Numbered from the stretch's first letter, positions 46,972 through 55,669 are shown. The stretch is 64,000 nucleotides of DNA from Chloroflexi bacterium AL-N1 (GCA_013122435.1 WYDT01000007.1:1-64000); one strand, 5' to 3'. Made by a program: numbers and translations. Notes: generated by a model from the sequence alone, not told the origin.

Positions 46972-48621
46972 ATGCGAAAAGCACAGACTCAATCGACTAA
47001 TATACATCCCTTTATGAAGTTTACATTACGACAACGTGTCATCAATACGGCAATGGTCTTCTTAATCCTGACGGCAATCGCCGCTATTTTGACGATATCG
47101 AGTTTTTTTACTGTTCGTAGTGCAACCAACCATCTCTCCAACTACACGCTCCAACAATCTCGTCTCAGCGCACAATTTGAAGCCAATGTGTTTCGAGTTC
47201 TGTCTGAAGCAGATACTTTTGTCCAAACACGTGATCCAGAGTTTCGTGATGAAATTATTGAAACGCTGAATCGTGTGCTGCAAAATGTGGAAGCACTCCA
47301 GGATCTTGAGCCGCTCAACTACAACCTTGCTGATAATGTACTGCTTGATCGTAGTCAATCGAGAGCACGTCAGCAGGAAATATTTATTGATCTGGAATTT
47401 CATAGCAAGGCCCTGATTGTTGCGGTTGAACAAAATAATCAACCAGATATTACACAACATCTGCAGGAATTACGCCAAATTGAGGATGATATTGAAGCCT
47501 TTAGCCAACAAATGAATGTATTGATAGCCGAAGAAATCGACACCTCGACTGCTCAGGTATCTGAGCTTATTCAACGTGGTATCTATGGTGCGGTCGTGTC
47601 ATTCATGCTGTTTCTTACATTAATTGTGTTTGTTCTATGGGTATTGCGGAAATATGTGCTGCATCCCATTGATGCGTTGACCTTTGCAGCGACTGCAGTA
47701 GCATCTGGTAATCTTGATCAACGTGTTCGCGTCACGAGTGAGAATGAAGTAGGCAAACTGCAGCGTATCTTCAATCAAATGATCAGTGACTTACAGAAGC
47801 AACAGCGTGCGTATGCCTATTGGGTAGAGGACGAGAAGGCACGTGATGCCGCTGAACAGGCCAACAAAGCCAAGAGCGCTTTTTTGGCGTCAATGAGCCA
47901 TGAACTGCGTACACCACTGACCTCTATTATTGGTTTTAGTGAACTACTCCAACTTGAGTCAAAACATCATGGCGATGTGGTGGTGATTTCTGATCTGGAA
48001 AAGATACGTGTTGCTGGGCAGCATCTGTTAGCACTTGTCAATAATGTGCTTGATTTTTCAAAAATTGAAGCTGATAAAATGGAGCTTCATCTTGAATCAT
48101 TTCGTGTGGTTGAGGTAGTAGATGAGATTATCGCCACTATTCGTCCGATAATTGAACGAAATCATAATGCAATCCAGGTACATCACACTCATGATCAGGC
48201 GGTGATGTGTAGTGATAGTACTAAGGTGCGTCAGATTTTGTTTAATGTGTTAGGCAATGCTGCAAAGTTTACCAATGAAGGGCTTATTACCTGTCACGTC
48301 GAAGAGGTTGTGGAAGACGGTCAAGATTGGTTTCGCTTTACGATAAGTGATACAGGTATTGGCATGTCCCCCGATCAGATACAACGACTCTTCCGTGATT
48401 TTGCACAGGTTGACTCCGAGATTACGCTGAAGTATGGAGGGACTGGATTAGGTCTGGCATTGAGTCAACGGTTGTGTGTGTTAATGGGTGGGAGCATCGA
48501 CGTATCCAGCAATCTTCGTCAAGGTACCACATTTACGATCTTGCTTCCCGCTATCATTACAAACAAGACAGCCCATGTCTCACCGAATCCCCCAACTATT
48601 ACCTCAGCAAACGATCAATGA
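46972..48621 (+). CDS. Membrane sensor histidine kinase
   Basis: This is a 549-residue protein. Helix 1 lies at about residues 25-48 (MVFLILTAIAAILTISSFF), followed by a helical extracytoplasmic sensor region of about 150 residues. Helix 2 (GAVVSFMLFLTLIVFVLWVL) leads to a HAMP domain (LHPIDALTFAATAVASGNLD). The kinase core has the phospho-acceptor His in FLASMSHELRTPLTSIIGF, N box NAAKFTNEG, G1 DTGIGM and G2 GGTGLGLALSQ. No response regulator is adjacent, so it is an orphan here. The start codon lacks a clear ribosome binding site; ATG 47014 is an alternative. Confidence 0.92.
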   Translation: MRKAQTQSTNIHPFMKFTLRQRVINTAMVFLILTAIAAILTISSFFTVRSATNHLSNYTLQQSRLSAQFEANVFRVLSEADTFVQTRDPEFRDEIIETLNRVLQNVEALQDLEPLNYNLADNVLLDRSQSRARQQEIFIDLEFHSKALIVAVEQNNQPDITQHLQELRQIEDDIEAFSQQMNVLIAEEIDTSTAQVSELIQRGIYGAVVSFMLFLTLIVFVLWVLRKYVLHPIDALTFAATAVASGNLDQRVRVTSENEVGKLQRIFNQMISDLQKQQRAYAYWVEDEKARDAAEQANKAKSAFLASMSHELRTPLTSIIGFSELLQLESKHHGDVVVISDLEKIRVAGQHLLALVNNVLDFSKIEADKMELHLESFRVVEVVDEIIATIRPIIERNHNAIQVHHTHDQAVMCSDSTKVRQILFNVLGNAAKFTNEGLITCHVEEVVEDGQDWFRFTISDTGIGMSPDQIQRLFRDFAQVDSEITLKYGGTGLGLALSQRLCVLMGGSIDVSSNLRQGTTFTILLPAIITNKTAHVSPNPPTITSANDQ

Positions 48622-48630
48622 GCTTGTACA

Positions 48631-49791
48631 TCATTCGTGGAGCCATTCCACATGGTGAGCTTCAGTGGTATCAGGAATCTCGAGTTTGCGTATAAATTTG
48701 CGGAGGACCACCTCGGGAACTTGATGTTGTCGTACGCGATTGCGCTCAAACAGTGTGTGCAAAGATGTATCCAGATACACGATATGTGTACGTGCTTTGT
48801 ATGCATCAAAGAGGTCAATCAGCATTCGACGTATTGAACGAGTAAGGTTTGTAGCATTCCACACAAATGGCTCCCGACGACGTAACAACACCCGTGCTTG
48901 CTCTTTAGCTAATTGTACGACCTTTCCCTGTAGATCTTTGGGGTCAATGCGGTGTTCACGGCGGATCTGATCGAGCGAAACGATGGACCAATCAGTACAA
49001 TGTTGTTGAGTCCAGGTGTCTTTGCCTGCACCTGGCAAGCCCACCATAAGGATAACCCGGTTAGCAGTATCGTCGTAGGCCACATAGTCAGGATCGCTGT
49101 GTTCACGGTGGAAATACACAAAGCGGCTGTGGTCAGTTTCAAACGTACGTGGGGCGGTGTAACAGCGTTGTTCCACACACCATTCTCGAAACAACATAAT
49201 GCGGTTAATCAGTGACTGCTGGTCGGTACAGATCCGTCCACGAGCATCGGCCTCTGCCAACAACGCAACGAGGTCGAGGCGCGCGGTTTGACTGGCCTGG
49301 ATCACTGCTCGCACGGGATCAAACTTGTCCAGAAACCAGAGTGGCAGCCCGTGAAAGCGGACGAGTTGGACTATCGTTTCGCAGTAGGTAACGGGAATAG
49401 GTGCGCGTAATCCCTGTCCCTCCCAGAGGATTTGCCGGGTCATGTTTGCTCCCACACGAGCATGGCCGGGAGATACGATTGCCCCATTTAACTCAATCTT
49501 TGTGCAGATAGGTTTGGCGATATCGTGCAATAGTGCGGCGGCAAAGAGCATGCTACATTCAAGTTGATCCAGGTTACGCCATTCGGGGAGTGCGATAAGC
49601 TCCTCGACCACCATGCGTGTATGGGTCAGCACATCTCCCTCAGCGTGGTAGTGCGGATCTTGTGGTGTTTCTGCGAGTGGGGTGAGCCATGCCAACTGAT
49701 CGTGGGTTGCTGACCAGTCAATGTGCCAGTCTGGTGCTGCAGGGCAGAATGGAAAGGTCCAGTCGTGTGATGGTACGTGTAATTGCTTCAT
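48631..49791 (-). CDS. HD-Pnk: HD phosphohydrolase fused to P-loop polynucleotide kinase
   Basis: This is a 386-residue, two-domain RNA end-healing protein. The N-terminal HD domain (about residues 50-200) has HYHAEGDVLTHTRMVVEEL and LLHDIAKP. The C-terminal kinase (about 240-386) has Walker A VGLPGAGKDTW, a VSLDQIRREHRI acidic region and VWNATNLT. This order matches the HD-Pnk enzymes of Deinococcus (DRB0098-like) and Runella, which remove 3' phosphates and phosphorylate 5'-OH RNA ends. The start at ATG 49791 lies three bases after the ligase stop (TAACATG), so it was coupled to the ligase gene. This gene looks intact although the ligase is broken. Confidence 0.85.
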   Translation of the reverse strand: MKQLHVPSHDWTFPFCPAAPDWHIDWSATHDQLAWLTPLAETPQDPHYHAEGDVLTHTRMVVEELIALPEWRNLDQLECSMLFAAALLHDIAKPICTKIELNGAIVSPGHARVGANMTRQILWEGQGLRAPIPVTYCETIVQLVRFHGLPLWFLDKFDPVRAVIQASQTARLDLVALLAEADARGRICTDQQSLINRIMLFREWCVEQRCYTAPRTFETDHSRFVYFHREHSDPDYVAYDDTANRVILMVGLPGAGKDTWTQQHCTDWSIVSLDQIRREHRIDPKDLQGKVVQLAKEQARVLLRRREPFVWNATNLTRSIRRMLIDLFDAYKARTHIVYLDTSLHTLFERNRVRQHQVPEVVLRKFIRKLEIPDTTEAHHVEWLHE

Positions 49792-49792
49792 G

Positions 49793-50529
49793 TTATGTGA
49801 AAAGATCAATGTCGTCTTGTAGCCGATTGGTCAGGAGTGGCCGATCCATCCAATGGCTTTGCGAGTCAAAAACCGTTTGAAGAAACCCGGCGCGTATGTA
49901 TTTATACCGTTCGTTGACGACCGTTGATGTTTCTATTTTGATGTACAGACCCTCCATCAGGCGGCAGTTATCCGTTTCGCGTTGGACCTGGATTGGATGG
50001 AGTCCGTGTTCGATACATGCTTCGTAGAGTTGCTCCAGCTGATCGTCGGCGATAAATGCCGAGGGCCAACCATAGCTTGGCGTGCTGCGAGGGACGCTGT
50101 GTTTCCCTCGTGGAGTACTCGTACCGAGGTGATAAACGGCACAGATTGGAGCAACTCTTGTCGTCGGGCCGTGCTCAGAAAAGTATCGGTCGTGATATCG
50201 TACACATCGAATTCGAGAAAGTAGTGTGGGAGGTCAGTATAGAAAATGGTATGCTTGGCATACAACCACTCACCATACATGACATAACGATCACTCAGTA
50301 GCTCCCACAGTTCGTAGGTGTAACGACTGGCCCATGTTTTGAACAGGTGAAACTGTTGCTCGCGTGGTCCGCCAGTGAGATAATGCCCGCGACTCTGGAG
50401 GAGCAAATTTCCAGCGCTATCAAAACTGATGGCACAGTTTGCTCCATCCATCTTCTCTTCGATCACCAGGTGTTGATTGGCAAATTGGCGGAAAGAAACC
50501 ATGCTTTGGACGTCATCACCCTTTTGCAC
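49793..50529 (-). pseudogene. RNA ligase (DraRnl/Rnl5-like), frameshifted and 5'-truncated
   Basis: The N-terminal frame (from GTG 50529) encodes QKGDDVQSMVSFRQFANQHL and the nucleotidyltransferase motif EEKMDGANCAISF with its catalytic Lys, then YGEWLYAKHTIFY and LEFDVYDI. At 50061-50067 one base appears to be missing. The first frame then reads unrelated sequence to 49957, while another frame continues the protein (SAFIADDQLEQLYEAC, then MEGLYIKIE with the last ligase motif) to a stop at 49793. The first 15 or so residues typical of the family seem replaced by remnants of the preceding gene. It would have sealed ends prepared by HD-Pnk. A sequencing error at the shift cannot be excluded. 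Confidence 0.8.
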
Positions 50530-50789
50530 CCCTTCAGCGGTTGTAAGCTTTTCAAAATCCCCAGGACCTTGCGTACACGCGGTAACCCTGCTGTTTGTTT
50601 GAAGCGATGAACGCGTAGCCCCTGCTCAAGCCCGAGTTGGATGAGTGCCTCGCATTCAGTGCTTGTAAGCTCTTCGAGAGGGGTTTCAAACCAGCGTTGT
50701 GATGTGGTTGCTACATGGTCATGGTGGAGTTTGCCCCGCACAAAGGCTGCAGCGAGTCGCTCGTAATAGCGTTGGTTGGGATTTATCAT
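50463..50789 (-). pseudogene. Truncated leading gene of the RNA-repair cassette (methyltransferase-like N-terminus)
   Basis: The frame begins MINPNQRYYERLAAAFVRGK and holds GLRVHRFKQTAGLPRVRKVL plus GILKSLQP. It then runs out of frame into the RNA ligase sequence near 50530. From memory this resembles the helical N-terminus of a class I methyltransferase found beside such ligases, where LLD-G-GRG would follow; I cannot verify this. The join suggests a deletion that removed the rest of this gene and the first codons of the ligase. Confidence 0.5.
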
Positions 50790-51001
50790 GGTTTTGAGGT
50801 TATGCCTTTTAGTATTTAGTAGCTCTATTATGGCATATCGGTCAATTATCTGGATAGATTGCGTGACTTATAATTTTAACCAGAAATATAATAATAATGA
50901 ATAAAGATGTGCCTGCAAAATGTAAAATTCATTTTTGTCTATATATTTTCAATGTAGAAATTTGCAAACAAGAAAAGTGTTACATAAAATTAAATTATAT
51001 A
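50790..51001. other. A+T-rich intergenic region before the biosynthetic-like cluster
   Basis: The base composition drops sharply in G+C here. No gene was seen. It leads into the consensus promoter at 51002. Confidence 0.5.
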
Positions 51002-51030
51002 TTGACAAATAGTTATAGATTTAATATAAT
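51002..51030 (+). promoter_or_regulatory. Full-consensus sigma-70 promoter
   Basis: TTGACA (51002-51007), 17 bases, TATAAT (51025-51030): an exact match to the consensus boxes and optimal spacing. It is the strongest promoter seen in the window and drives the 126-aa gene at 51069. Confidence 0.85.
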
Positions 51031-51068
51031 ATATTTAAGGATGATAACAATTTATTAGGAGGAAGTGT

Positions 51069-51449
51069 ATGACTACTCTAAAAGAACGTGCTACTGTGGA
51101 ACTTGGCCGCATTTTTGAACTCGCTACGGATGGTGTCGAGAATGTGACCATGCCTTCACGCTATATCGATAGTGTGTGGCACGACATGCTCAAAGAGCCT
51201 GCTAGTTACGAGGCATTTTGTAAAAGAGTAGCTGGTGTTGTGGTTGAGCATACTCCAGCGCAAGGTGAAGGAGAGATTACCTGGGTCTCTTCATATGAGG
51301 AAAAGTTTGGGAAGCTTGATTCAGTGTGGTTTACTGACGAACATGGCGTATTAGATAATAACCTCTATGAAACCTATCTTGAGACAGGTCATGTTCGTGC
51401 TTCCTGGGATTGTACCCCTGGTATCACACCAGTGGAAAACGAGGGTTAA
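51069..51449 (+). CDS. 126-aa protein heading the 51-59 kb cluster; unknown function
   Basis: AGGAGG (51057-51062) lies 6 bases before ATG 51069. The product starts MTTLKERATVELGRIFELAT and is acidic. It contains MPSRYIDSVWHDMLKEPASYEAF, GEGEITWVSSYEEKFGKLDS in its middle, and ends with VRASWDCTPGITPVENEG. I recall similar proteins as uncharacterised families in Actinobacteria but cannot name one. The consensus promoter, strong ribosome binding site and a terminator straight after the gene mean it is made in far larger amounts than the genes behind it. That is the usual arrangement for a peptide precursor or carrier ahead of modifying enzymes, with the Cys-containing tail as a possible modified end. 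At 126 residues it is large for a precursor; this is inference. Confidence 0.7.
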   Translation: MTTLKERATVELGRIFELATDGVENVTMPSRYIDSVWHDMLKEPASYEAFCKRVAGVVVEHTPAQGEGEITWVSSYEEKFGKLDSVWFTDEHGVLDNNLYETYLETGHVRASWDCTPGITPVENEG

Positions 51450-51455
51450 TTTAGA

Positions 51456-51496
51456 AAGCATACCAGTATTGTTCAGGACGATACTGGTATGCTTTT
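51456..51496 (+). terminator. Terminator after the 126-aa gene
   Basis: AAGCATACCAGTAT (51456-51469) and ATACTGGTATGCTT (51481-51494) form a perfect 14-bp stem followed by TTTT. It separates the 126-aa gene from the next cluster gene 45 bases on, which shares its strand. Confidence 0.9.
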
Positions 51497-51540
51497 AATG
51501 GAATATTATACTGTTATAAGGAAATGTATCTAACATTAAC

Positions 51541-52233
51541 ATGGCAACAGAACCAATATCTATCAATAGAAGCAATGTGCGGCTGAGCGATGATGATGTG
51601 TTTAGTCAGTACAGTGAACGCATAACAGCCTTTTGCCCTTTCTTGGAACCAGCACATAATGAAGGAGTTCTTCATCAGCATATCTATCAGCTTCCTTCTG
51701 CTCATTTAGCAGTACTTCAAGCTGAAGTGTTTTATCTGGGTGTTGTTCATACAGAGCGATTTCGTCAACAACGATATGAGCTTCTTTCACCGAAGAAGGC
51801 ATTATTTTGCGACAATATCGTACTTGTCCCGCATGCTGATGGTTCTGGTGAAGATGGACGTGCATTGCTAGCATGGCCACATTATCTCTTGAAAACGTTA
51901 TATACCAAAGCAGGGATTATGTTCGGCAAGTTTTGGAAGGGCGAAGAAGAGGTAAGTCGCAAGAGTGTGCCAATTCCTCCACCACCCTGTCATTTTCTTT
52001 CCATTCGTTCCGTTGTTAAGGCACGTGATCCCTACTTCTTTAGTAAAGCTCCAGAATTACTGGACGATTTAGTCGCTTCAGATGATCATGGCGATAATGT
52101 TCATTTACAGATTGGTCTAGAGCAGTATAATCTTGATTTATATTCCGTAGAAAGCATGCGTTCTTTGAACTATTATGATACTGTTCTTAAGTGGGTTAAA
52201 CAGCACATGAATAATGGTGACATAACTACATGA
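51541..52233 (+). CDS. 230-aa protein of unknown function (possibly DUF6875-like)
   Basis: This soluble 230-residue protein contains FCPFLEPAHNEGVLHQHIYQ, LLAWPHYLLKTLYTKAGIMF, GKFWKGEEEVSRKSVPIPPP and FLSIRSVVKARDPYFF. The CPF start, the LY..AG.M.GKF segment and the FL.IR..V..D..F segment resemble, from memory, DUF6875 proteins found in natural-product clusters; this needs a profile search. No signal peptide or membrane helix is seen. It is the first gene after the terminator and would be expressed by read-through. No convincing ribosome binding site. Confidence 0.6.
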   Translation: MATEPISINRSNVRLSDDDVFSQYSERITAFCPFLEPAHNEGVLHQHIYQLPSAHLAVLQAEVFYLGVVHTERFRQQRYELLSPKKALFCDNIVLVPHADGSGEDGRALLAWPHYLLKTLYTKAGIMFGKFWKGEEEVSRKSVPIPPPPCHFLSIRSVVKARDPYFFSKAPELLDDLVASDDHGDNVHLQIGLEQYNLDLYSVESMRSLNYYDTVLKWVKQHMNNGDITT

Positions 52234-52300
52234 GGTTTTTACTTTTATTCTTGAATATTATTCATATTAGCAAATCTTGCATGTAAATACTTACTCTATT

Positions 52301-53047
52301 ATGAAAACATTAGAAACTATTCGGCATCTTTTGCATTCTTCAAAAATACAACACGTTGTTTTCGATTTGGATGGTACATTGTATCCGACTACTGCGGGCC
52401 TGGAATTCCAAATCAAGCCGACAATGGTTAGGCATGCAGCAAAAGCACTTGGTATTGACAAAGAGACAGCACATCGTCAATTGGCTCTTTATCGAGCAGA
52501 GTTCCGTTCGAGTGTGTTAGGGTTACGACAATATCACGGGATCGATCCAGCTGCTTTCCTCGACGCTGTCTTTGCGGATTTAGATTCGTCACAAGCGGTG
52601 CTACGACCAGGCTTGAAAGACGGATTAGCGGCATTACGTAGATTGTGCTCTCTGTCTTTGCTCACCAATTCAAGTCGTGGTCACGCATATCGCATGCTCC
52701 AACAGTTTGGTTTATCAGAAGTATTTGAGGTTATCTTCTCAGTTGAAGATTGGGACTTTATTCGTAAACCTAACCCTGAGGTATTTGATAACTTGGTACA
52801 GCGACTCAATGTTACGGGTGAGGCAATAACCTTGTTTGATGACTCATATTTAAATCTGGAAGTAGCACATGAGCGAGGTATGGTTACAGTACTTGTTTCC
52901 AATGGTGTAGCAGAACCTCCTTTCTTCTGGGAAATGCATCGCCAGGAATATCATCAAGCACCCGCGTTTGTAGATATTGCTACACACGATGTTACATCGA
53001 TAATAGATACATTAACAAAAGTGGATAGTATGATTGCAGCAAACTGA
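52301..53047 (+). CDS. HAD-superfamily hydrolase (pyrimidine 5'-nucleotidase-like)
   Basis: This is a 248-residue protein. The four HAD motifs are visible: nucleophile DLDGTLYPTTAG, LSLLTNSSRGHAY (motif II), Lys in FIRKPNPEVFD (motif III) and LFDDSYLNLEVAHERGM (motif IV). The LYP after DGT and the helical cap resemble the SDT1/pyrimidine-nucleotidase group, so a small phosphorylated substrate is likely. In-frame TTG 52277 is an alternative start; neither has a good ribosome binding site. It lies 17 bases before the kinase gene, suggesting a phosphorylation/dephosphorylation pair. Confidence 0.85.
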   Translation: MKTLETIRHLLHSSKIQHVVFDLDGTLYPTTAGLEFQIKPTMVRHAAKALGIDKETAHRQLALYRAEFRSSVLGLRQYHGIDPAAFLDAVFADLDSSQAVLRPGLKDGLAALRRLCSLSLLTNSSRGHAYRMLQQFGLSEVFEVIFSVEDWDFIRKPNPEVFDNLVQRLNVTGEAITLFDDSYLNLEVAHERGMVTVLVSNGVAEPPFFWEMHRQEYHQAPAFVDIATHDVTSIIDTLTKVDSMIAAN

Positions 53048-53064
53048 GAAACGAGTATGACAAC

Positions 53065-54000
53065 ATGACAGAGTATCAGTCTTCGACTACAGACATTATT
53101 GCCCGACTTGGCGTGAGGTTAAATGCGAACATACACGTACTAAAGCCTCTCTCTTCACGGCAAGGTATGTCTTTTCAAGTCACTGTTGATGACAAACCCA
53201 TGTTGCTCAAGTTTGTCACTGCGGTAGGTGATGATCCATCTGTTGTACGTCGCATTCGGGCGCTGCAACGTGAGGCCGAGATCGTAGAACATTTGTATGG
53301 TGCTATTTCTGGGAATGTCATTTGTGGACAGCTCGACTCAACTGTGTGGCTGTTACGTAAATGGATTAATGGTGTTACTGTATGGCAACATTGTGTCTAC
53401 ATGCGTGAAGAACCACTGCGACTAGATTATAAATATTCCTTCATTGTCGATTTAATCCAGATGCTTGAACAAGTCATGCTTCTTGATGAAGCTGGGTATC
53501 TCCACGGAGATCTGCAACCAAACCATTTTGTTGTTGATCAGGAAGGTAGTTTTCATCTTATTGACCTTGAATTAGCCGTGTGTAAAGATGCATCTGAAAC
53601 GGAGTATGGTGGAGCATTGGTACATTTTGTGTCACCTGAAACAGCTACAGGTATGTTGTCTGATAATCAACATATTGCGCTTGACATCCTATCAGAGATA
53701 TACTCGTTTGGAGCCGTCGCATTTTTTCTTTACACTGGGAAAACAGCTCATGCCTATGGAGAAACATTGGATGGTAATGAAATGGCTGAGATCTCTAAAG
53801 AAGAGAAGTTACAGGCTATTGTTCAGGGACGGATAAGGTCATTTGCCCACACTGATGCAGTTGCTTTTCCTGAACTTGAGCAGATACTGCACTGGTGTCT
53901 TCAGATTGATCGTTCGCAGCGCTGTGCTTCCTTTATCGCACTTTTTACTGCTCTGAAAGATTTAAAGCATACGCTTCAGGTTCATGATTCATCTGTCTAA
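53065..54000 (+). CDS. Protein-kinase-like phosphotransferase
   Basis: This is a 311-residue single-domain kinase. It has an ATP-binding Lys in PMLLKFVTAVG and the catalytic loop HGDLQPNHFVV (HGD in place of HRD, with the Asn kept). The metal site LIDLELAV has DLE in place of DFG. The C-terminal half is Ser/Thr-kinase-like (HFVSPETATG, ILSEIYSFGAVAFFLYTGK, CLQIDRSQRCASF). The glycine-rich loop is degenerate (LSSRQGMSFQV). The HGDL-P-N and DLE form is also seen in small-molecule phosphotransferases, so the substrate may be a cluster product rather than a protein. No membrane segment. Confidence 0.8.
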   Translation: MTEYQSSTTDIIARLGVRLNANIHVLKPLSSRQGMSFQVTVDDKPMLLKFVTAVGDDPSVVRRIRALQREAEIVEHLYGAISGNVICGQLDSTVWLLRKWINGVTVWQHCVYMREEPLRLDYKYSFIVDLIQMLEQVMLLDEAGYLHGDLQPNHFVVDQEGSFHLIDLELAVCKDASETEYGGALVHFVSPETATGMLSDNQHIALDILSEIYSFGAVAFFLYTGKTAHAYGETLDGNEMAEISKEEKLQAIVQGRIRSFAHTDAVAFPELEQILHWCLQIDRSQRCASFIALFTALKDLKHTLQVHDSSV

Positions 54001-54033
54001 TGAAAATCTTTCATAATAAGGGAAGGAGCATAC

Positions 54034-54627
54034 ATGTCGGTACCCCAAAGAAAGATTTTTGGCATCGGATTAAGTAAAACAGGGACAAAAAGCCTTAGTA
54101 AAGCATTAGAAGTGCTTGGCTATCAGACAAAACATTTTCCGCTTATTCGTGAAAATGTTGAACAGGGTGATTATGATCTGAAGTTATTAGAACAGTATGA
54201 TGCACTGACAGACGCCCCTATTGCGGCTCTGTTTCCACATCTTGATACGCGTCATCCGGGGAGCAGGTTTATCTTAACAGTTCGCAATAGAGAGGATTGG
54301 CTCCGTTCCTGTGAGCGCTATTTTACTCTGCGGGACTCTGTAAGACGGCAACAGGGCGTTATTGATCGGACTCACTTCTGGCGCTTGCTCATTTTTGGAT
54401 GTTATGAATTTCATTCTGAACGTTTTACGTATGTGTATGAGCGCCACATACGAGAAGTGAGTTGGTATTTTTCCCAGCGCCCTGATGATCTGCTTATCAT
54501 CGATATTTGTGGTGGACAGGGATGGGAATACTTGTGTCCGTTCTTGGCTATGCCTATTCCCACCCAGCCATTTCCTCACGAAAACAAGACGAATGATTAT
54601 GTTGCTGGTATACCTATGACAACCTAG
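54034..54627 (+). CDS. P-loop sulfotransferase-like protein
   Basis: This 197-residue protein starts at ATG 54034, 6 bases after AAGGAG. FGIGLSKTGTKSLSKALEVL is the 5'-phosphosulfate-binding loop of PAPS-dependent sulfotransferases, and RFILTVRNREDWLRSCERYF the 3'-phosphate-binding segment. It resembles the bacterial Sulfotransfer_4/17 type, which transfers sulfate to small molecules or other acceptors. It is short but has both cofactor motifs. In this cluster a sulfated product is plausible. Confidence 0.82.
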   Translation: MSVPQRKIFGIGLSKTGTKSLSKALEVLGYQTKHFPLIRENVEQGDYDLKLLEQYDALTDAPIAALFPHLDTRHPGSRFILTVRNREDWLRSCERYFTLRDSVRRQQGVIDRTHFWRLLIFGCYEFHSERFTYVYERHIREVSWYFSQRPDDLLIIDICGGQGWEYLCPFLAMPIPTQPFPHENKTNDYVAGIPMTT

Positions 54628-54694
54628 TTAGATTATCAAGAAGTAGGGTTATTGCTCTTTGGTTCTTCCTATTAGCGCTCTCGGAGCCTCTAAA

Positions 54695-55669
54695 ATGAGT
54701 TACATTGATAGTCAAGCACATCGTATTTGGTTATGCTGTGATCATGGCATCTGCGATTTTGAGGGGTGTTGGATTACGACACTCCCCTTTCACGATGAGA
54801 CGGTTGTGACTGGAGTTGTTACTCCAAATCGTGTTGCGGTCGTGGTCAATCATCATATCGTTTGGGAGCGATGCTCAAATGATTGGTACCAATTGGCAAT
54901 CTCGGAATTGAAAATAAACTCACTTTTGTATACACGTGAAGGTCGATTACTTGTCGCCATGGAACAGGGACGGTTAGCGGAGGTACAGGATAATGTGATT
55001 ATACCGAATGAGCATTTTGATGCTATACCAACCCGTATTGCTTGGACTACACCATGGGGTGGGGTGTCAAATGTGCACAGTCTGGCTGAGGCATCTAATG
55101 GTGTGATCTATGGTGCTGTTCATACTGGATGGATGGTTCGTTCGCATGATGGTGGCACCAGTTGGAAGCAAATAGCAAATGGGTTGCATATGGATGTATC
55201 GACATTTGTCTGCCATCCCCATGAGCCAGAGACGTTGATTGTTTCTACGGGTGATGGAGTATTTGTGTCAGAGAATGGAGGAGAACAGTTTGAGCGTCGC
55301 TGGCACAATATGCCAATGAATTATTTACGGGGAATAGCAGCCTTTAACGAGCGAGATGTCTGGCTGGTTTCGGCTCATCCGAATGCAAAACGGGATGCTG
55401 AAACCACACTGTATCGCTCAGAAGATCGTGGTGCTACCTGGAAACCCTGTAAAGGTATCCCACAAAACAGTGTTGGTCATATCAATACTATTCTGTTATT
55501 AGACTCTGGATGTGCCATTGCATTAGCTCATAGTCATACCTTTGTCACAATGGACTATGGAGAAAATTGGACCCTTCGAGAGCAAGTATTACCTTCACGT
55601 TATTTCGATCCAAAGCGTTCGTTTCTCTGTCCAATATTACATAGTTTCGCACTTGCTAATGATGTATGA
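54695..55669 (+). CDS. Asp-box (BNR) beta-propeller protein
   Basis: This is a 324-residue protein. GGAG 8 bases upstream supports ATG 54695 over the TTG 36 bases earlier. At least three sialidase-like Asp boxes are seen: RSHDGGTSWKQI, SEDRGATWKPC and TMDYGENWTLRE, plus a weaker SENGGEQFE. These mark a beta-propeller of the sortilin/sialidase type. There is no signal peptide, so it is predicted cytoplasmic, and it lacks a recognisable sialidase active site. The role in the cluster is unknown; it may be a binding or scaffold protein. Confidence 0.75.
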   Translation: MSYIDSQAHRIWLCCDHGICDFEGCWITTLPFHDETVVTGVVTPNRVAVVVNHHIVWERCSNDWYQLAISELKINSLLYTREGRLLVAMEQGRLAEVQDNVIIPNEHFDAIPTRIAWTTPWGGVSNVHSLAEASNGVIYGAVHTGWMVRSHDGGTSWKQIANGLHMDVSTFVCHPHEPETLIVSTGDGVFVSENGGEQFERRWHNMPMNYLRGIAAFNERDVWLVSAHPNAKRDAETTLYRSEDRGATWKPCKGIPQNSVGHINTILLLDSGCAIALAHSHTFVTMDYGENWTLREQVLPSRYFDPKRSFLCPILHSFALANDV

